Counted from the stretch's first letter, positions 1 to 9,567 are shown. The stretch: 64,000 bases of DNA from Hoeflea sp. 108 (GCF_000372965.1 NZ_KB890024.1:2482839-2546838), one strand, 5' to 3'. The notes: a model not told the origin generated them from the letters alone. Numbers and translations are program-made.

Positions 1-1202
1 GCGCGCTGATCGGCGATGTGACGCGCCACCACGTCGAACACGTTGGCGTTGGGGTCGGCCCGCTCCTCGGCAAAGCTGCGGCCGGCATGCGAACCGGCAT
101 GCAGCACCCTGCGCCCACTCGAAAAGGGTGTATCGAACGGTGTCAGCTCCGCATTGGCCTGGTCTGCCAGCGCTGCCGCCACCTCGTCCGGCGACAGATA
201 CATCAACCCGGGCGCGACCGGCTTGTAGGGCACCGCATCCTTGATGCCGCTGCCTTCTGCCTGCTTGCGACGCGCCTCGTAGTGGTCGAGGATCAGCGCA
301 TGGCGCTCGCTCATCGCCTCGCGTGCCAGATGGTCGAAGACCACGGGCGCATCAGGCAGATACTCGATCACCGTCTCCATGTGCGGATAGAAAAACGGCA
401 GCCAGTGCTCCATGCCGGCGAAGCGCCGGCCCTCGGAGACCGCGGCATAGAGCGCATCGTCGCGCGATGGCGCGCCGAAGGCATCGATATAGCTGCGGCG
501 GAACTTGCTGATCGTTTCCGGCGTCAGCGCCACCTCGCTCATCGCCTGGAGCACGACCGAATTGCGGCTGCCGGTTGTGCGTTGCGTCGCCACGTCGAAG
601 GCGCGGATCGTCTCCAGCGTGTCGCCGAAGAAGTCGAGGCGCAACGCATCGGCAGCGCCCGGCGCGTAGAGATCGAGAATACCGCCGCGCACGGCGAACT
701 CGCCGACGCCGCGAACCGTAGGCACGCGCTCGAAGCCGGCACGCTCCAGCCGCGCCACCAGCGCATTCATCTCCACCTGGTTGCCCGGTTTGGCGCGGAA
801 CTCCTGCGCCTCGATCGCCGCGGCCGGCGGCACCCGCTGCAGCAGTGCATTTGCGGTGGTCAGCACGATGGCCCGGTGCGGGGTCTTTCTGAGCGTGATC
901 ATTGCCGCCAGCGCATCAAGCCTGAGAGCAGCGGCATCCGCCCCAGGCGACACACGGTCGTAAGGCAGGCAGTCCCACGCGGGCAGTTCCAGCACGGGCA
1001 GTTCAGGGGCTACGAAGTTGAGCGCTTCAACGATCTGCGGCAGCCGCTGCCCGTCGCGAGCGACAAACAGCATCGGGCCATCGGGCGCCATTTCGGCCGC
1101 CGCGGTGGCAATCGCAAAGGCTTCGTAGCCGTCGGCGACGCCATCGACGATGAACTGTCCGGCGCGACCTTTGGGCAGGCCGATCGATTTCAGCAAGCTC
1201 AT
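1..1202 (-). CDS. mfd: Transcription-repair coupling factor Mfd (N-terminal part, runs off the window)
   Basis: Mfd is the ATP-dependent translocase that removes RNA polymerase stalled at lesions and recruits UvrA. About 400 N-terminal codons are present. The protein begins MSLLKSIGLPKGRAGQF and continues through the UvrB-homology region, with the conserved stretches FVARDGQRLPQI and VRGVGEFAVRGGILDLY. The RNAP-interaction and translocase domains lie beyond the left edge. The ATG at 1202 lies 8 nt downstream of the sdhE stop, so sdhE and mfd probably share a transcript. The product call is secure; only the 3' end is missing. Confidence 0.95.
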   Translation of the reverse strand, partial: MSLLKSIGLPKGRAGQFIVDGVADGYEAFAIATAAAEMAPDGPMLFVARDGQRLPQIVEALNFVAPELPVLELPAWDCLPYDRVSPGADAAALRLDALAAMITLRKTPHRAIVLTTANALLQRVPPAAAIEAQEFRAKPGNQVEMNALVARLERAGFERVPTVRGVGEFAVRGGILDLYAPGAADALRLDFFGDTLETIRAFDVATQRTTGSRNSVVLQAMSEVALTPETISKFRRSYIDAFGAPSRDDALYAAVSEGRRFAGMEHWLPFFYPHMETVIEYLPDAPVVFDHLAREAMSERHALILDHYEARRKQAEGSGIKDAVPYKPVAPGLMYLSPDEVAAALADQANAELTPFDTPFSSGRRVLHAGSHAGRSFAEERADPNANVFDVVARHIADQR

Positions 1203-1210
1203 GATCTCGC

Positions 1211-1498
1211 TCAGACGGTGATGGCGTCGCGCGACGCGACGATCTGCCTGTAGACCGGGGTGTCGACCGCTGTCGGCACCGGCGCTTCGCCGATGATCCA
1301 GGACAGCAGTTCCCTGTCCGTGATGTCGAGCAGCACCTCGTAGAGGTCCAGCTCCTCGTCGCTCAGCTTATCGATCCGGGTGTCGGCGAAATGGCCAAGG
1401 ATCAGATCCATCTCGCGCATGCCGCGATGCCACGACCGGAACAGAAGCTTACGCCTGCGCGTATCAAGGCCTTCGCTCGAGCGTGTCGTTCCGGTCAT
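1211..1498 (-). CDS. sdhE: Succinate dehydrogenase flavinylation/assembly factor SdhE (DUF339)
   Basis: This 95-residue protein assists covalent attachment of FAD to SdhA. The family RGxxE motif is visible as RGMRE at residues 25-29, followed by the helical region DLILGHFADTRIDKLSDEEL and LLDITDRELLSWI. The ATG at 1498 was chosen because the conserved N-terminus starts there and the length fits the family (about 90 residues); the frame stays open upstream but is not conserved. It is divergent from recG and directly precedes mfd, a common alphaproteobacterial arrangement. Confidence 0.93.
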   Translation of the reverse strand: MTGTTRSSEGLDTRRRKLLFRSWHRGMREMDLILGHFADTRIDKLSDEELDLYEVLLDITDRELLSWIIGEAPVPTAVDTPVYRQIVASRDAITV

Positions 1499-1588
1499 TT
1501 CGGCAATTCCTCTCGTGTCGGGGCGCATATAGCGTGGATAGCCGCCCCTGTCAGCCTTTGCCCGGGCAAGTCGAACGCATAAGCTGAC

Positions 1589-3700
1589 ATGATGCGGCCT
1601 TCCCTTCTCGATCCCCTGTTCTCCCCGATCACCACGCTTGCCGGCATCGGACCGAAGGTCGCCGTGCTGGTCGAGAAGGTCGTACCTGCAGATCTCGGCG
1701 ACCGGGTGGCACGAACAGGCGACCTGTTGTTCGTGCTGCCCAACAGCGTCATCGATCGGCGCAACCGGCCCGGCATCGCTTATGCTGCCGAAGGCGCCAT
1801 CGTCACTCTTGAGGTGCGCATTGACCGCCACCAGCCGGCGCCGCGCGGCAATCGCTCGGTGCCCTACCGCGTCTTCGCCCATGACGACACCGGCGAGATC
1901 ACGCTGACATTCTTCCATGCTCACGCCGCCTATCTCGAAAAGGCCATGCCCGAGGGCGAACTTGTCATCGTCTCGGGCCGCATGGAATGGTTCAACGGCC
2001 GCCCGTCCATGGTCCATCCCGACCACATCGCGCTCGCCAGCGAAGCCGACAAGCTGCCCTTGGTCGAACCAGCCTATCCTCTGACGGCGGGCCTGTCGGC
2101 CAAGGCGTTGCGCCGCGCCATCGGCCAGGCCATCGAGCGCGTGCCGCCATTGCCCGAATGGCTCGACGCCGATGTCATGCGCCGGCAGAGCTTTCCCAGC
2201 TTCGCGGCAGCGCTGCAACGCGTCCACAATCCTGCCGATCCGCTCGATGCCTCGCCGGAGAATGCCGCCTGGCGTCGCCTTGGCTATGACGAATTCCTCG
2301 CTGGTCAGGTGTCGCTGGCGCTGGTTCGCGCCCGTGTGCGCAAGCTGCATGGCCGCCCGCTCATAGGCGACGGCCGCCTCGTCGATGCGCTGCGCAAGGC
2401 CCTGCCCTATGCGCTGACCGGCTCGCAGGAACAGGCGCTTGTCGAGATCAACGAAGACCTGGCCAAGCCCGAACGCATGCTGCGCCTGCTCCAGGGCGAT
2501 GTCGGCTCGGGCAAGACGGTGGTGGCACTTCTTGCCATGGCGCGCGCCGTCGAGGCCGGTGGCCAGGCCGCGCTCATGGCGCCGACAGAAATCCTCGCCC
2601 GCCAGCATTTCGCCGGCATTTCACCCCTGGCCGAACGTGTCGGCCTCAAGGTCGCCGTACTCACCGGCCGCGAGAAGGGCCGCGAGCGGACCCAGATCCT
2701 CGCCGATCTTGCAGGCGGCGAAATCGACATCATTATCGGCACACACGCGCTGTTCCAGGAGGCCGTCGTCTTCCATGACCTGGCTCTCGCCGTCATCGAC
2801 GAGCAGCATCGCTTCGGCGTGCACCAGCGCCTCGCCATGAATGCAAAGGGCCAGGCGCCCGACATGCTGGTCATGACCGCCACCCCCATCCCACGTACCC
2901 TGGTGCTGACAGCCTTCGGCGACATGGACGTGTCGCGCCTCACGGAAAAGCCGGCCGGCCGCCAGCCGATCAAGACCGTCACCCTGCCGCTCGAGCGCAT
3001 CGACGAACTCGTCGGCCGCATCCGCGACGCGGTCGCAGACGGCCAGAAAATCTACTGGATCTGCCCGCTGGTCGAGGAATCCGAAGAGATCAAGCTGATG
3101 TCCGCCGAGGACCGCTTCTCCTCTCTGCAGCCCGTCTTCGGGCAGCGTATCGGGCTGGTCCATGGCCGCATGAAGGGGGCGGAGAAGGATGAGGCGATGC
3201 GCGCCTTCAAGGAAGGCGAAACGCGCGTGCTCATCGCCACCACCGTGATCGAGGTCGGCGTCGACGTGCCCGACGCGACCATCATCGTCATCGAGCATGC
3301 CGAGCGCTTCGGCCTCGCCCAGCTCCACCAGCTGCGCGGCCGCGTTGGACGCGGCTCGAAGCCGTCATCCTGCGTGCTGCTCTACAAGGACCCGCTTGGT
3401 GAAACGGCCAAGCGCCGCCTGTCGGTCATGCGCGACACCGAGGATGGCTTCCTCATCGCCGAGGAAGACCTCAAATTGCGCGGCGAAGGTGAACTTCTGG
3501 GCACCCGCCAGTCCGGCACACCAGGCTTCCAGGTCGCCCGCCTAGAAGCCCACGCCGACCTGCTCGAAATCGCCCGCGACGACGCCCGCCTGATCCTTGC
3601 CCGCGACCCGGAGCTACAATCCCCGCGCGGCGAAGCCATACGGCTGCTGCTCTACTTGTTCGGCCGCGACGAGGCGGTAAGACTGCTGAGGGCGGGCTGA
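1589..3700 (+). CDS. recG: ATP-dependent DNA helicase RecG
   Basis: RecG is a branch-migrating superfamily 2 helicase that remodels stalled forks and Holliday junctions. The product has 703 residues (702 if the adjacent ATG at 1592 is used), normal for the family. Domains run as an N-terminal wedge/OB region (about 1-230), then the helicase core: Walker A GDVGSGKTV from residue 303, the DEQH box near residue 403 (VIDEQHRFG), motif III VMTATPIPRT, and motif VI HQLRGRVGRG. The C-terminal TRG region has LKLRGEGELLGTRQSG. Its 3' end overlaps the convergent DUF502 gene by 49 bp. Confidence 0.97.
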   Translation: MMRPSLLDPLFSPITTLAGIGPKVAVLVEKVVPADLGDRVARTGDLLFVLPNSVIDRRNRPGIAYAAEGAIVTLEVRIDRHQPAPRGNRSVPYRVFAHDDTGEITLTFFHAHAAYLEKAMPEGELVIVSGRMEWFNGRPSMVHPDHIALASEADKLPLVEPAYPLTAGLSAKALRRAIGQAIERVPPLPEWLDADVMRRQSFPSFAAALQRVHNPADPLDASPENAAWRRLGYDEFLAGQVSLALVRARVRKLHGRPLIGDGRLVDALRKALPYALTGSQEQALVEINEDLAKPERMLRLLQGDVGSGKTVVALLAMARAVEAGGQAALMAPTEILARQHFAGISPLAERVGLKVAVLTGREKGRERTQILADLAGGEIDIIIGTHALFQEAVVFHDLALAVIDEQHRFGVHQRLAMNAKGQAPDMLVMTATPIPRTLVLTAFGDMDVSRLTEKPAGRQPIKTVTLPLERIDELVGRIRDAVADGQKIYWICPLVEESEEIKLMSAEDRFSSLQPVFGQRIGLVHGRMKGAEKDEAMRAFKEGETRVLIATTVIEVGVDVPDATIIVIEHAERFGLAQLHQLRGRVGRGSKPSSCVLLYKDPLGETAKRRLSVMRDTEDGFLIAEEDLKLRGEGELLGTRQSGTPGFQVARLEAHADLLEIARDDARLILARDPELQSPRGEAIRLLLYLFGRDEAVRLLRAG

Positions 3701-4407
3701 GGCATCGTCCCAACTGGCGGATTGCCGACAGGCCCTTCGATCACCTTTGCCTTGCCTCCAGTCGCGGGCTTCACCTCGGGCACCACCAGTCCCGCCGAGA
3801 CGATCAGCTTGGCCCCGTCCTCGATACTCATATCGAGCAGCACGACCTCGGAGCGATGCACATACATCAGAAAGCCGGTGGTCGGGTTCGGCGTACATGG
3901 CATGAAGACGGCGATCAGCGGGTCGCCTTCCTTGTCTAGCTTCTCATTGATCTCGGTCTGCTTCTCGTTGCCGACGAAGACGATCGACCACACGCCCTTG
4001 CGCGGGTACTCGACCATGCCGACGGTGCGGAACATGTCGCTCTTGTTGGAGAGTGCGGTCTCGAAAAGCTGCTTCAACGTCTTGTAGAGGCCACGCACCA
4101 GAGGCGTGCGGGCGAGCAGGCGCTCGCCAAAGCCAACGATGGCGCGGCCGATGAAATTGGCGGTGAGGAAGCCGATCAGCGTGATCAGCACCAGCGCCAC
4201 GATCAGCCCGAAGCCCGGCACCCGGATGGTCAAATAGGTGTCGGGATTGTAGGTTGCCGGAATGTAGGGCTTCACCCAGGAATCGGCCCAGCCGATGAAC
4301 GACCAGACGATGTAGATGGTCAGCACCAGCGGCGCGCAGACGACGAAGCCGGTGAGGAAATAGTTCCTCAACCTGGTCATCGCGGATGTTCTGGGCAGAT
4401 CCGACAT
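3652..4407 (-). CDS. DUF502 family membrane protein
   Basis: This 251-residue membrane protein has two hydrophobic segments near residues 15-38 and 65-92. They are followed by the conserved RGLYKTLKQLFET and a soluble C-terminal region containing VMFPCTPNP-like FMPCTPNPTTGF, which identifies DUF502. No enzymatic role is established for the family. The gene follows glmU and glmS on the same strand (85 nt after glmS). Its last 16 codons are antisense to the 3' end of recG, so the C-terminal tail (ALSSLTASSRPNK) is constrained by the opposite gene. Confidence 0.88.
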   Translation of the reverse strand: MSDLPRTSAMTRLRNYFLTGFVVCAPLVLTIYIVWSFIGWADSWVKPYIPATYNPDTYLTIRVPGFGLIVALVLITLIGFLTANFIGRAIVGFGERLLARTPLVRGLYKTLKQLFETALSNKSDMFRTVGMVEYPRKGVWSIVFVGNEKQTEINEKLDKEGDPLIAVFMPCTPNPTTGFLMYVHRSEVVLLDMSIEDGAKLIVSAGLVVPEVKPATGGKAKVIEGPVGNPPVGTMPQPALSSLTASSRPNK

Positions 4408-4492
4408 GTATCACCGCTTGCGTGTTTGCAGCGCAACATTAGCCGCACGCACAGCGGTTTGGAACTAGCCAGTTGGTAGAAGCAGCCCCCCG

Positions 4493-6316
4493 CTACTCCA
4501 CCGTCACCGATTTCGCCAGGTTGCGCGGCTGGTCGACGTCGGTGCCCATGAACACGGCGGTGAAATAGGCCAGCATCTGGATCGGCAGCGCATAGATGAT
4601 TGGCGCGATGAACTCGGGCACGTCGGGCAAAACGATGGTCTCCAGCGTCTTCACCGTTGCCTGCGCCGCACCCTTCTGGTCGGTGATCAGGATGATCTTG
4701 CCGCCGCGGGCCGCCACTTCCTGCATGTTCGACACCGTCTTTTCGAAGATGCGGTCATGCGGGGCGATGACGATGACCGGCATGTTCTCGTCGATCAGTG
4801 CGATCGGACCGTGCTTGAGCTCACCGGCGGCATAGCCTTCGGCGTGGATGTAGGAGATTTCCTTGAGCTTGAGCGCACCTTCCATGGCGAGCGGAAAATT
4901 GGTGTCGCGACCGAGATAAAGCACGTGCTTGTAGGAGGCGAGCTCGCGCGCCACCTTCTCGATCTGCTTGTCGAGCTTCAGCACCTGGGCGGCATAGCGC
5001 GGCGTCTCCGAGAGACTGCGCACCAGCGCCTTTTCTTCATCCGCTGATATTGTGCCGCGTTCCGAGGCGGCCCGGATGGCGAGCGAGGCGAGCACCGACA
5101 GCTGGCAGGTGAAGGCCTTGGTCGAAGCGACGCCGATCTCGGGCCCGGCCAGGGTCGGCATGGTCACGTCGGCTTCGCGCGCGATGGTCGATTCACGCAC
5201 GTTGACGATGGCGCCGATCGGCACGCCCTGCTTGCGGCAGTAGCGCAGCGAGGCCAGCGTGTCGGCGGTCTCGCCCGACTGCGACACGAAGAAGGCAGCG
5301 CTGTTCTTGGAGATCGGCATTTCGCGATAGCGGAATTCCGAGGCGACGTCGATGTCGACTGGCAGGCGCGCATGGCGCTCGAACCAGTATTTTCCGACCA
5401 GTCCTGCGAGATAGGCGGTGCCGCAGGCCGAAACGGCGATGCGGTCGATGTCGGCGAAGCTGAACGGCAGGTCGAGCGGCTTCGAGGTGCCTTGCGTGAA
5501 GTCGAGGTAATGCGCCAACGTGTGCGAGATCACCTCGGGCTGTTCATGGATTTCCTTTTCCATGAAGTGCCGATGATTGCCCTTGTCGACCAGATAGCTG
5601 GTGCCGACCGACTGGCGGCGCGGACGCTCCACCGGCCTGGCATCCATGTCGTAGATCTGAAACTGCGTGCGACGCACCACCGCCCAGTCGCCATCCTCGA
5701 GATAGGTGATCGAGTTGGTGAACGGCGCCAGCGCAATGGCGTCCGATCCAAGGAACATCTCGCCTTCGCCGTGTCCGACGGCGAGCGGTGGGCCGTTGCG
5801 GGCGCCGACGATGAGGTCCTCGTCGCCCTTGAACATGATGGCGAGCGCAAAGGCGCCGTTGAGACGCTTCAGCGCGGCGTACGCCGCATCGACCGGATCC
5901 GCGCCTTTCGCCAACTCGCGTGCAATCAGATGCGCCACCACCTCGGTGTCGGTCTGCGACGTGAACTCGTAACCGTCGGCTGTAAGTTCCTGGCGCAGCT
6001 CGGCAAAATTCTCGATGATGCCGTTGTGGACGATCGCCACGCCTTCGGAGAAATGCGGGTGCGCATTGGTCTCGTTGGGAACGCCATGGGTGGCCCAGCG
6101 CGTGTGGCCGATGCCGATATTGCCGTCCAGCGGCACCGCCTTCAGCAGGCGTTCGAGATTGACGAGCTTGCCTTCGGCGCGACGGCGGGCGAGCTCACCA
6201 TGTTCGATGGTGGCGACACCAGCGGAATCATAGCCGCGATACTCGAGACGCTTCAACGCGTCGACGATCAGCGGCGCAACCGGTGTCTGGCCGACAATAC
6301 CAACGATTCCGCACAT
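4493..6316 (-). CDS. glmS: Glutamine--fructose-6-phosphate aminotransferase (isomerizing) GlmS
   Basis: GlmS makes glucosamine-6-phosphate from fructose-6-phosphate and glutamine, the first step to UDP-GlcNAc. The start at 6316 is fixed by chemistry: the mature enzyme needs Cys next to the initiator Met, and the protein begins MCGIVGIVGQTP. It has 607 residues, the family norm. The Ntn glutaminase domain (GHTRWATHG, HNGIIENF) is followed by two SIS domains (SQSGETADTLA near residue 345; GALKLKEISYIHAE) and the C-terminal DQPRNLAKSVTVE. It lies 143 nt downstream of glmU on the same strand. I see no glmS ribozyme, which is confined to Gram-positives. Confidence 0.97.
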   Translation of the reverse strand: MCGIVGIVGQTPVAPLIVDALKRLEYRGYDSAGVATIEHGELARRRAEGKLVNLERLLKAVPLDGNIGIGHTRWATHGVPNETNAHPHFSEGVAIVHNGIIENFAELRQELTADGYEFTSQTDTEVVAHLIARELAKGADPVDAAYAALKRLNGAFALAIMFKGDEDLIVGARNGPPLAVGHGEGEMFLGSDAIALAPFTNSITYLEDGDWAVVRRTQFQIYDMDARPVERPRRQSVGTSYLVDKGNHRHFMEKEIHEQPEVISHTLAHYLDFTQGTSKPLDLPFSFADIDRIAVSACGTAYLAGLVGKYWFERHARLPVDIDVASEFRYREMPISKNSAAFFVSQSGETADTLASLRYCRKQGVPIGAIVNVRESTIAREADVTMPTLAGPEIGVASTKAFTCQLSVLASLAIRAASERGTISADEEKALVRSLSETPRYAAQVLKLDKQIEKVARELASYKHVLYLGRDTNFPLAMEGALKLKEISYIHAEGYAAGELKHGPIALIDENMPVIVIAPHDRIFEKTVSNMQEVAARGGKIILITDQKGAAQATVKTLETIVLPDVPEFIAPIIYALPIQMLAYFTAVFMGTDVDQPRNLAKSVTVE

Positions 6317-6459
6317 GGTGCGCCCCTCCTGTCCCACAAAACCCTGGCCGCCTTTTAGGCAGCCACAGGGTTCAGCGAAAATCACATTCCGTTTCGCTGC
6401 GTATCAGCCTTTCGGGCCGACAAGCGATGACAGGATTGCACGGCAGGATTGAAGCGAAG

Positions 6460-7830
6460 TTACTCTGCCGCCGATTTTTTCTTCGCGGCCGCCGCATCGG
6501 CAAAACGCTCGCGCAGCTCCTTGCCTTTGCCGGGCAGAGTCTTCTGCCGCGCGCGGCCAAAGGCCAACGAATCCTCCGGCACTTCGTCTGTTATGACGCT
6601 GCCCGAGGCGATGTAGGAGCGTGCACCGATGACGATCGGCGCCACCAGCGATGTGTTCGAGCCGACAAAGGCCCCCTCGCCGATGTCGGTAAAGAACTTT
6701 GAAAACCCGTCATAGTTGCAGGTGATCGTGCCGGCACCGATGTTGGCACCGGCACCGACGCGCGCATCGCCGATATAGGTCAGGTGGTTGACCTTGGCGC
6801 CCTTCTCGACCGTTGCCTTCTTCACCTCGCAGAAATTGCCCACCTTGGCCTTTTCGCGCAGATCCGCACCGGGCCTCAACCTGGCAAACGGCCCGACCTC
6901 GGCGCGTGGGCCGACGTCAGCGCCTTCGAGGTGGCTGAACGCATGGATCACGGCACCGTCGGCGACCTTGACGCCTGGGCCGAACCACACGCTCGGCTCG
7001 ACCGTCACATCCGCGCCGATCTGCGTATCATGGGAGAAATAGACGGTTTCGGGCGCGATCAGCGTCGCACCTTCAAGCATCGCCCGGTGCCGGCGGCGCT
7101 TCTGCCAGACAGCCTCGCCCTCGGCCAGTTCCGCCCGGTTGTTGATGCCCAGCACGCTTTCAAAGCTCGCCTCGGTCGCAACGACCTTGAGGCCGGTTTT
7201 GTCGGCGATCTCGACGATGTCGGTGAGATAGAACTCACCCTTGGCATTGGCATTGCCGACCTGGTCGAGCAGCTTCAGCGCATCCTTGCCTGAAATCGCC
7301 ATCAGCCCGGCATTGCAGAAGCCGATCTTTCGCTCCTCGTCGGTGCAGTCCTTGTCCTCGCGGATAGCGACCAGCCGGCCGTCCCTTTCGATCAGTCGGC
7401 CATAGCCGGCCGGGCTCGGCGGCCTGAAGCCGATGACCACGACGGCCGCACCATCGGCCAGCATGCCGCGCGCCCTGGCCAGCGATTCGGCCTCGACCAG
7501 CGGCGTGTCTCCGAACATGACCAGCAGGTCGTCATAGCCGCGCGCGATTGCCTGGCGCGCCGCCAGCACGGCGTGCGCCGTTCCCAGCCGCTCCTTCTGT
7601 TCGACCACTTCCGCTTTCGGCGCAAAACCCTCGGCGGCCTTCCGGACCTCGTCGCCGCCATGGCCGACGACCAGCGCGACTGCGTCCGAACCGGCAGCTT
7701 CCGCTGCCTTTGCCACATGCGCTACCAGCGGCAGACCGGCAATCTTGTGCAGCACCTTGGCCTGACTGCTCTTCATGCGCGTGCCTTCGCCGGCAGCAAG
7801 AATGATCGACAGGCAGGTTCTCGAGGTCAT
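6460..7830 (-). CDS. glmU: Bifunctional N-acetylglucosamine-1-P uridyltransferase / glucosamine-1-P acetyltransferase GlmU
   Basis: GlmU carries out the last two steps to UDP-GlcNAc: acetylation of GlcN-1-P and uridylyl transfer. The 456-residue protein has the nucleotidyltransferase loop LAAGEGTRMKS at residues 11-21, GDTPLVE in the N-terminal Rossmann-like domain, and a left-handed beta-helix acyltransferase domain rich in hexapeptides (for example VGNFCEVKKA, GAGTITCNYDG). It sits upstream of glmS, so both UDP-GlcNAc genes are adjacent and co-oriented. Confidence 0.97.
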   Translation of the reverse strand: MTSRTCLSIILAAGEGTRMKSSQAKVLHKIAGLPLVAHVAKAAEAAGSDAVALVVGHGGDEVRKAAEGFAPKAEVVEQKERLGTAHAVLAARQAIARGYDDLLVMFGDTPLVEAESLARARGMLADGAAVVVIGFRPPSPAGYGRLIERDGRLVAIREDKDCTDEERKIGFCNAGLMAISGKDALKLLDQVGNANAKGEFYLTDIVEIADKTGLKVVATEASFESVLGINNRAELAEGEAVWQKRRRHRAMLEGATLIAPETVYFSHDTQIGADVTVEPSVWFGPGVKVADGAVIHAFSHLEGADVGPRAEVGPFARLRPGADLREKAKVGNFCEVKKATVEKGAKVNHLTYIGDARVGAGANIGAGTITCNYDGFSKFFTDIGEGAFVGSNTSLVAPIVIGARSYIASGSVITDEVPEDSLAFGRARQKTLPGKGKELRERFADAAAAKKKSAAE

Positions 7831-7925
7831 GGCGTCGTCCCGGTTGCAAACAAGCGGCTGGATTCGGCCACCTTTCTAGCATTGCCGGCTATCAGCTCCA
7901 ATGCGGGCGCAATTTCGGCGCGATG

Positions 7926-8672
7926 TCAGCCGAGCTGGCCAAGAACGGGAAAGCGCTCGAGCAGCCAGTAAGAAGCGGTCTGGATGCCTCCGGTCAGGAA
8001 CAGCACGCCAGCAACGACCAGAAGCCCGCCGATCGCCTTCTCGACCTTGCCGAGATGGACACGGAATTTGGAAAGGAACCGCATGAAGGCGCCGGAGAAC
8101 ATCGCAGCGATCAGGAACGGAATGCCGAGCCCGAGCGAATAGACGGCGAGCAGAAGCGCACCCTCGCCCACCGTTTCGCGGCCGCCTGCCAAAGTCAGAA
8201 TCGGTCCTAGCACGGGGCCGATGCAGGGCGTCCAGCCAAAGGCGAAAGCAAGCCCCATCAGATAGGCCGCAAGGTTGCTCGCCGGCTTGCCCTGCGACTG
8301 GAAACGCGCCTCGCGCGACAGCATGGGAATGCGCAACACACCGAGGAAATTGAGGCCCATCAGGATGATCAGCACACCTGCAGCCATGGCCAGCGGCTCC
8401 TGCCAGGTGCGCAGCAGCTGGCCGATGGTCGAAGCGCCGGCGCCTAACGATACGAACACGGTGGTGAAGCCGAGCACGAAGGAGGCGGAGGCTGCAAGCA
8501 GCGCGCCGCGCGCCCGCGAAACCGTGGCCACGCCGCCGTCGGCCTTGAAATCATCGACCGAGACGCCAGCCATGTAGCAGAGATAGGGCGGCACCAGCGG
8601 CAAGACGCAAGGCGACAGGAACGACAGGGCGCCCGCCCCCAATGCGCTGAGATAGCCGATATCCAATGCCAT
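7926..8672 (-). CDS. CcdA-family cytochrome c biogenesis/thiol-redox membrane protein
   Basis: This is a polytopic inner-membrane protein of 248 residues with about six hydrophobic segments. CcdA/DsbD-type proteins pass electrons from cytoplasmic thioredoxin to periplasmic thiols through two membrane cysteines. Both are visible in the family contexts SPCVLPLVPPY (near residue 20) and GWTPCIGPVLGP. The ATG at 8672 gives the family N-terminus (ALDIGYLSALGAGALSFLSPC); the frame extends 20 codons upstream without conservation. It lies 95 nt upstream of glmU on the same strand. Partner specificity cannot be read from the sequence. Confidence 0.9.
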   Translation of the reverse strand: MALDIGYLSALGAGALSFLSPCVLPLVPPYLCYMAGVSVDDFKADGGVATVSRARGALLAASASFVLGFTTVFVSLGAGASTIGQLLRTWQEPLAMAAGVLIILMGLNFLGVLRIPMLSREARFQSQGKPASNLAAYLMGLAFAFGWTPCIGPVLGPILTLAGGRETVGEGALLLAVYSLGLGIPFLIAAMFSGAFMRFLSKFRVHLGKVEKAIGGLLVVAGVLFLTGGIQTASYWLLERFPVLGQLG

Positions 8673-8869
8673 GCTGTGCTGCTCCGTGGTCTTGCACGCG
8701 CCGTCATAGCGGCACGCACAGCAGTGCACCAATCACCATTGCGTGGCATTTCGGCGCGCTATCAACCCGGCAATGCCGGCGAAAGGCCGTTTGTCGTGCG
8801 GGCCGGCATCGCGGCCCGAACACGTTTTCGTTAGCGGCGCGCCGCCGGCCGCGAATCCCCGGCCCGGAA

Positions 8870-9208
8870 TTACTCGTGGATCGTGTATTCGCCCAGCTCG
8901 CAGAGGTTCTGCTTGTCGGTCGTGGTGTCGAGCGACGAGCCTTCCTCGAATTCGAAACGCATGTCGTATTCGCAGACACTGCGGCCGTCGGCGATGGTAA
9001 TCTGCATGCTCTCGCCTGCTCCCAGCGTGTCGCGGCCGAAAATGTCGTCTTCCCACTGGTCGACGCCAACAGGCGAGGCATAGAAATTCGTCAGGACCGA
9101 GCTGGTGCCGTTCTTGAGCGTAAAGACGAGGTCTTCCGCTTGTGCCACGGCAGGAAGAGCCGATAACGCCAGAACCGAAGCAACGGCGAGTTTCAAAACA
9201 ATATGCAT
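8870..9208 (-). CDS. Small secreted protein of unknown function
   Basis: The 112-residue product has a clear Sec signal peptide (MHIVLKLAVASVLALSALPAVAQA, cleavage expected after AQA near residue 24). A short mature domain follows with two cysteines (SVCEYDMRF and KQNLCELGEY) that could form a disulfide. The mature part is acidic and beta-rich in appearance (LVFTLKNGTSSVLTNFYAS). I recognise the general rhizobial periplasmic type but no family with a known function. It stands alone, convergent with nothing, upstream of the tRNA-Lys gene. Confidence 0.75.
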   Translation of the reverse strand: MHIVLKLAVASVLALSALPAVAQAEDLVFTLKNGTSSVLTNFYASPVGVDQWEDDIFGRDTLGAGESMQITIADGRSVCEYDMRFEFEEGSSLDTTTDKQNLCELGEYTIHE

Positions 9209-9365
9209 TTATGAATTTCCATATCGATGCGGGCCCGATATTGGGCACCACGATTTAGCAGCGGCCCATGACGCCAGCAATATCATCCACAGGTAATATT
9301 GCCTGCATCCCGGGCTCCTGCACGCCCCACACGATAGACGACCTATGGAGAGCGCTTTTTTCCGG

Positions 9366-9394
9366 TTGACCGGCCGGGGCACTCTCCCTATGTT
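9366..9394 (+). promoter_or_regulatory. Sigma-70 promoter of tRNA-Lys
   Basis: A TTGACC -35 element (9366-9371), a 17-nt spacer and a TATGTT -10 element (9389-9394) place a start about 30 nt before the mature tRNA 5' end. Confidence 0.65.
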
Positions 9395-9429
9395 CCGCCG
9401 CAATTTCGGGGTCGCCGCGCGGCCTACGG

Positions 9430-9505
9430 GAGCGCGTAGCTCAGCCGGTAGAGCAACTGACTTTTAATCAGTAGGTCCAGGGTTCGAATCCCTGCGCGCT
9501 CACCA
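9430..9505 (+). tRNA. tRNA-Lys (anticodon UUU)
   Basis: The 76-nt gene folds as a complete cloverleaf. The acceptor stem is GAGCGCG/CGCGCTC, the D arm contains GTAGCTCAGCCGGTAGAGC, the anticodon loop is CTTTTAA with anticodon TTT at 9463-9465, and the T arm is CAGGGTTCGAATCCCTG. The 3' CCA is encoded (9503-9505). tRNA genes of this kind can serve as integration targets, but I see no duplicated 3' end nearby. Confidence 0.97.
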
Positions 9506-9567
9506 CCTGTTCTCTCATTCTTATGTGCAGGCGACGGTTCACGACACCGCGAGCGCTGTACCGTTCA

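Noticed and set aside
1438..1463. GGAAC-N17-CGTA, near-match to an EcfG promoter before recG
   Set aside because: The -10 element is CGTA instead of CGTT and it lies inside sdhE; not enough support.
6317..6459. Checked the glmU-glmS gap for a glmS ribozyme or small-RNA control site
   Set aside because: No ribozyme core is seen, and the ribozyme is not expected in this phylum.
9430..9505. tRNA-Lys as an integration site for the following accessory genes
   Set aside because: No repeated tRNA 3' end, integrase or mobility gene is visible downstream.
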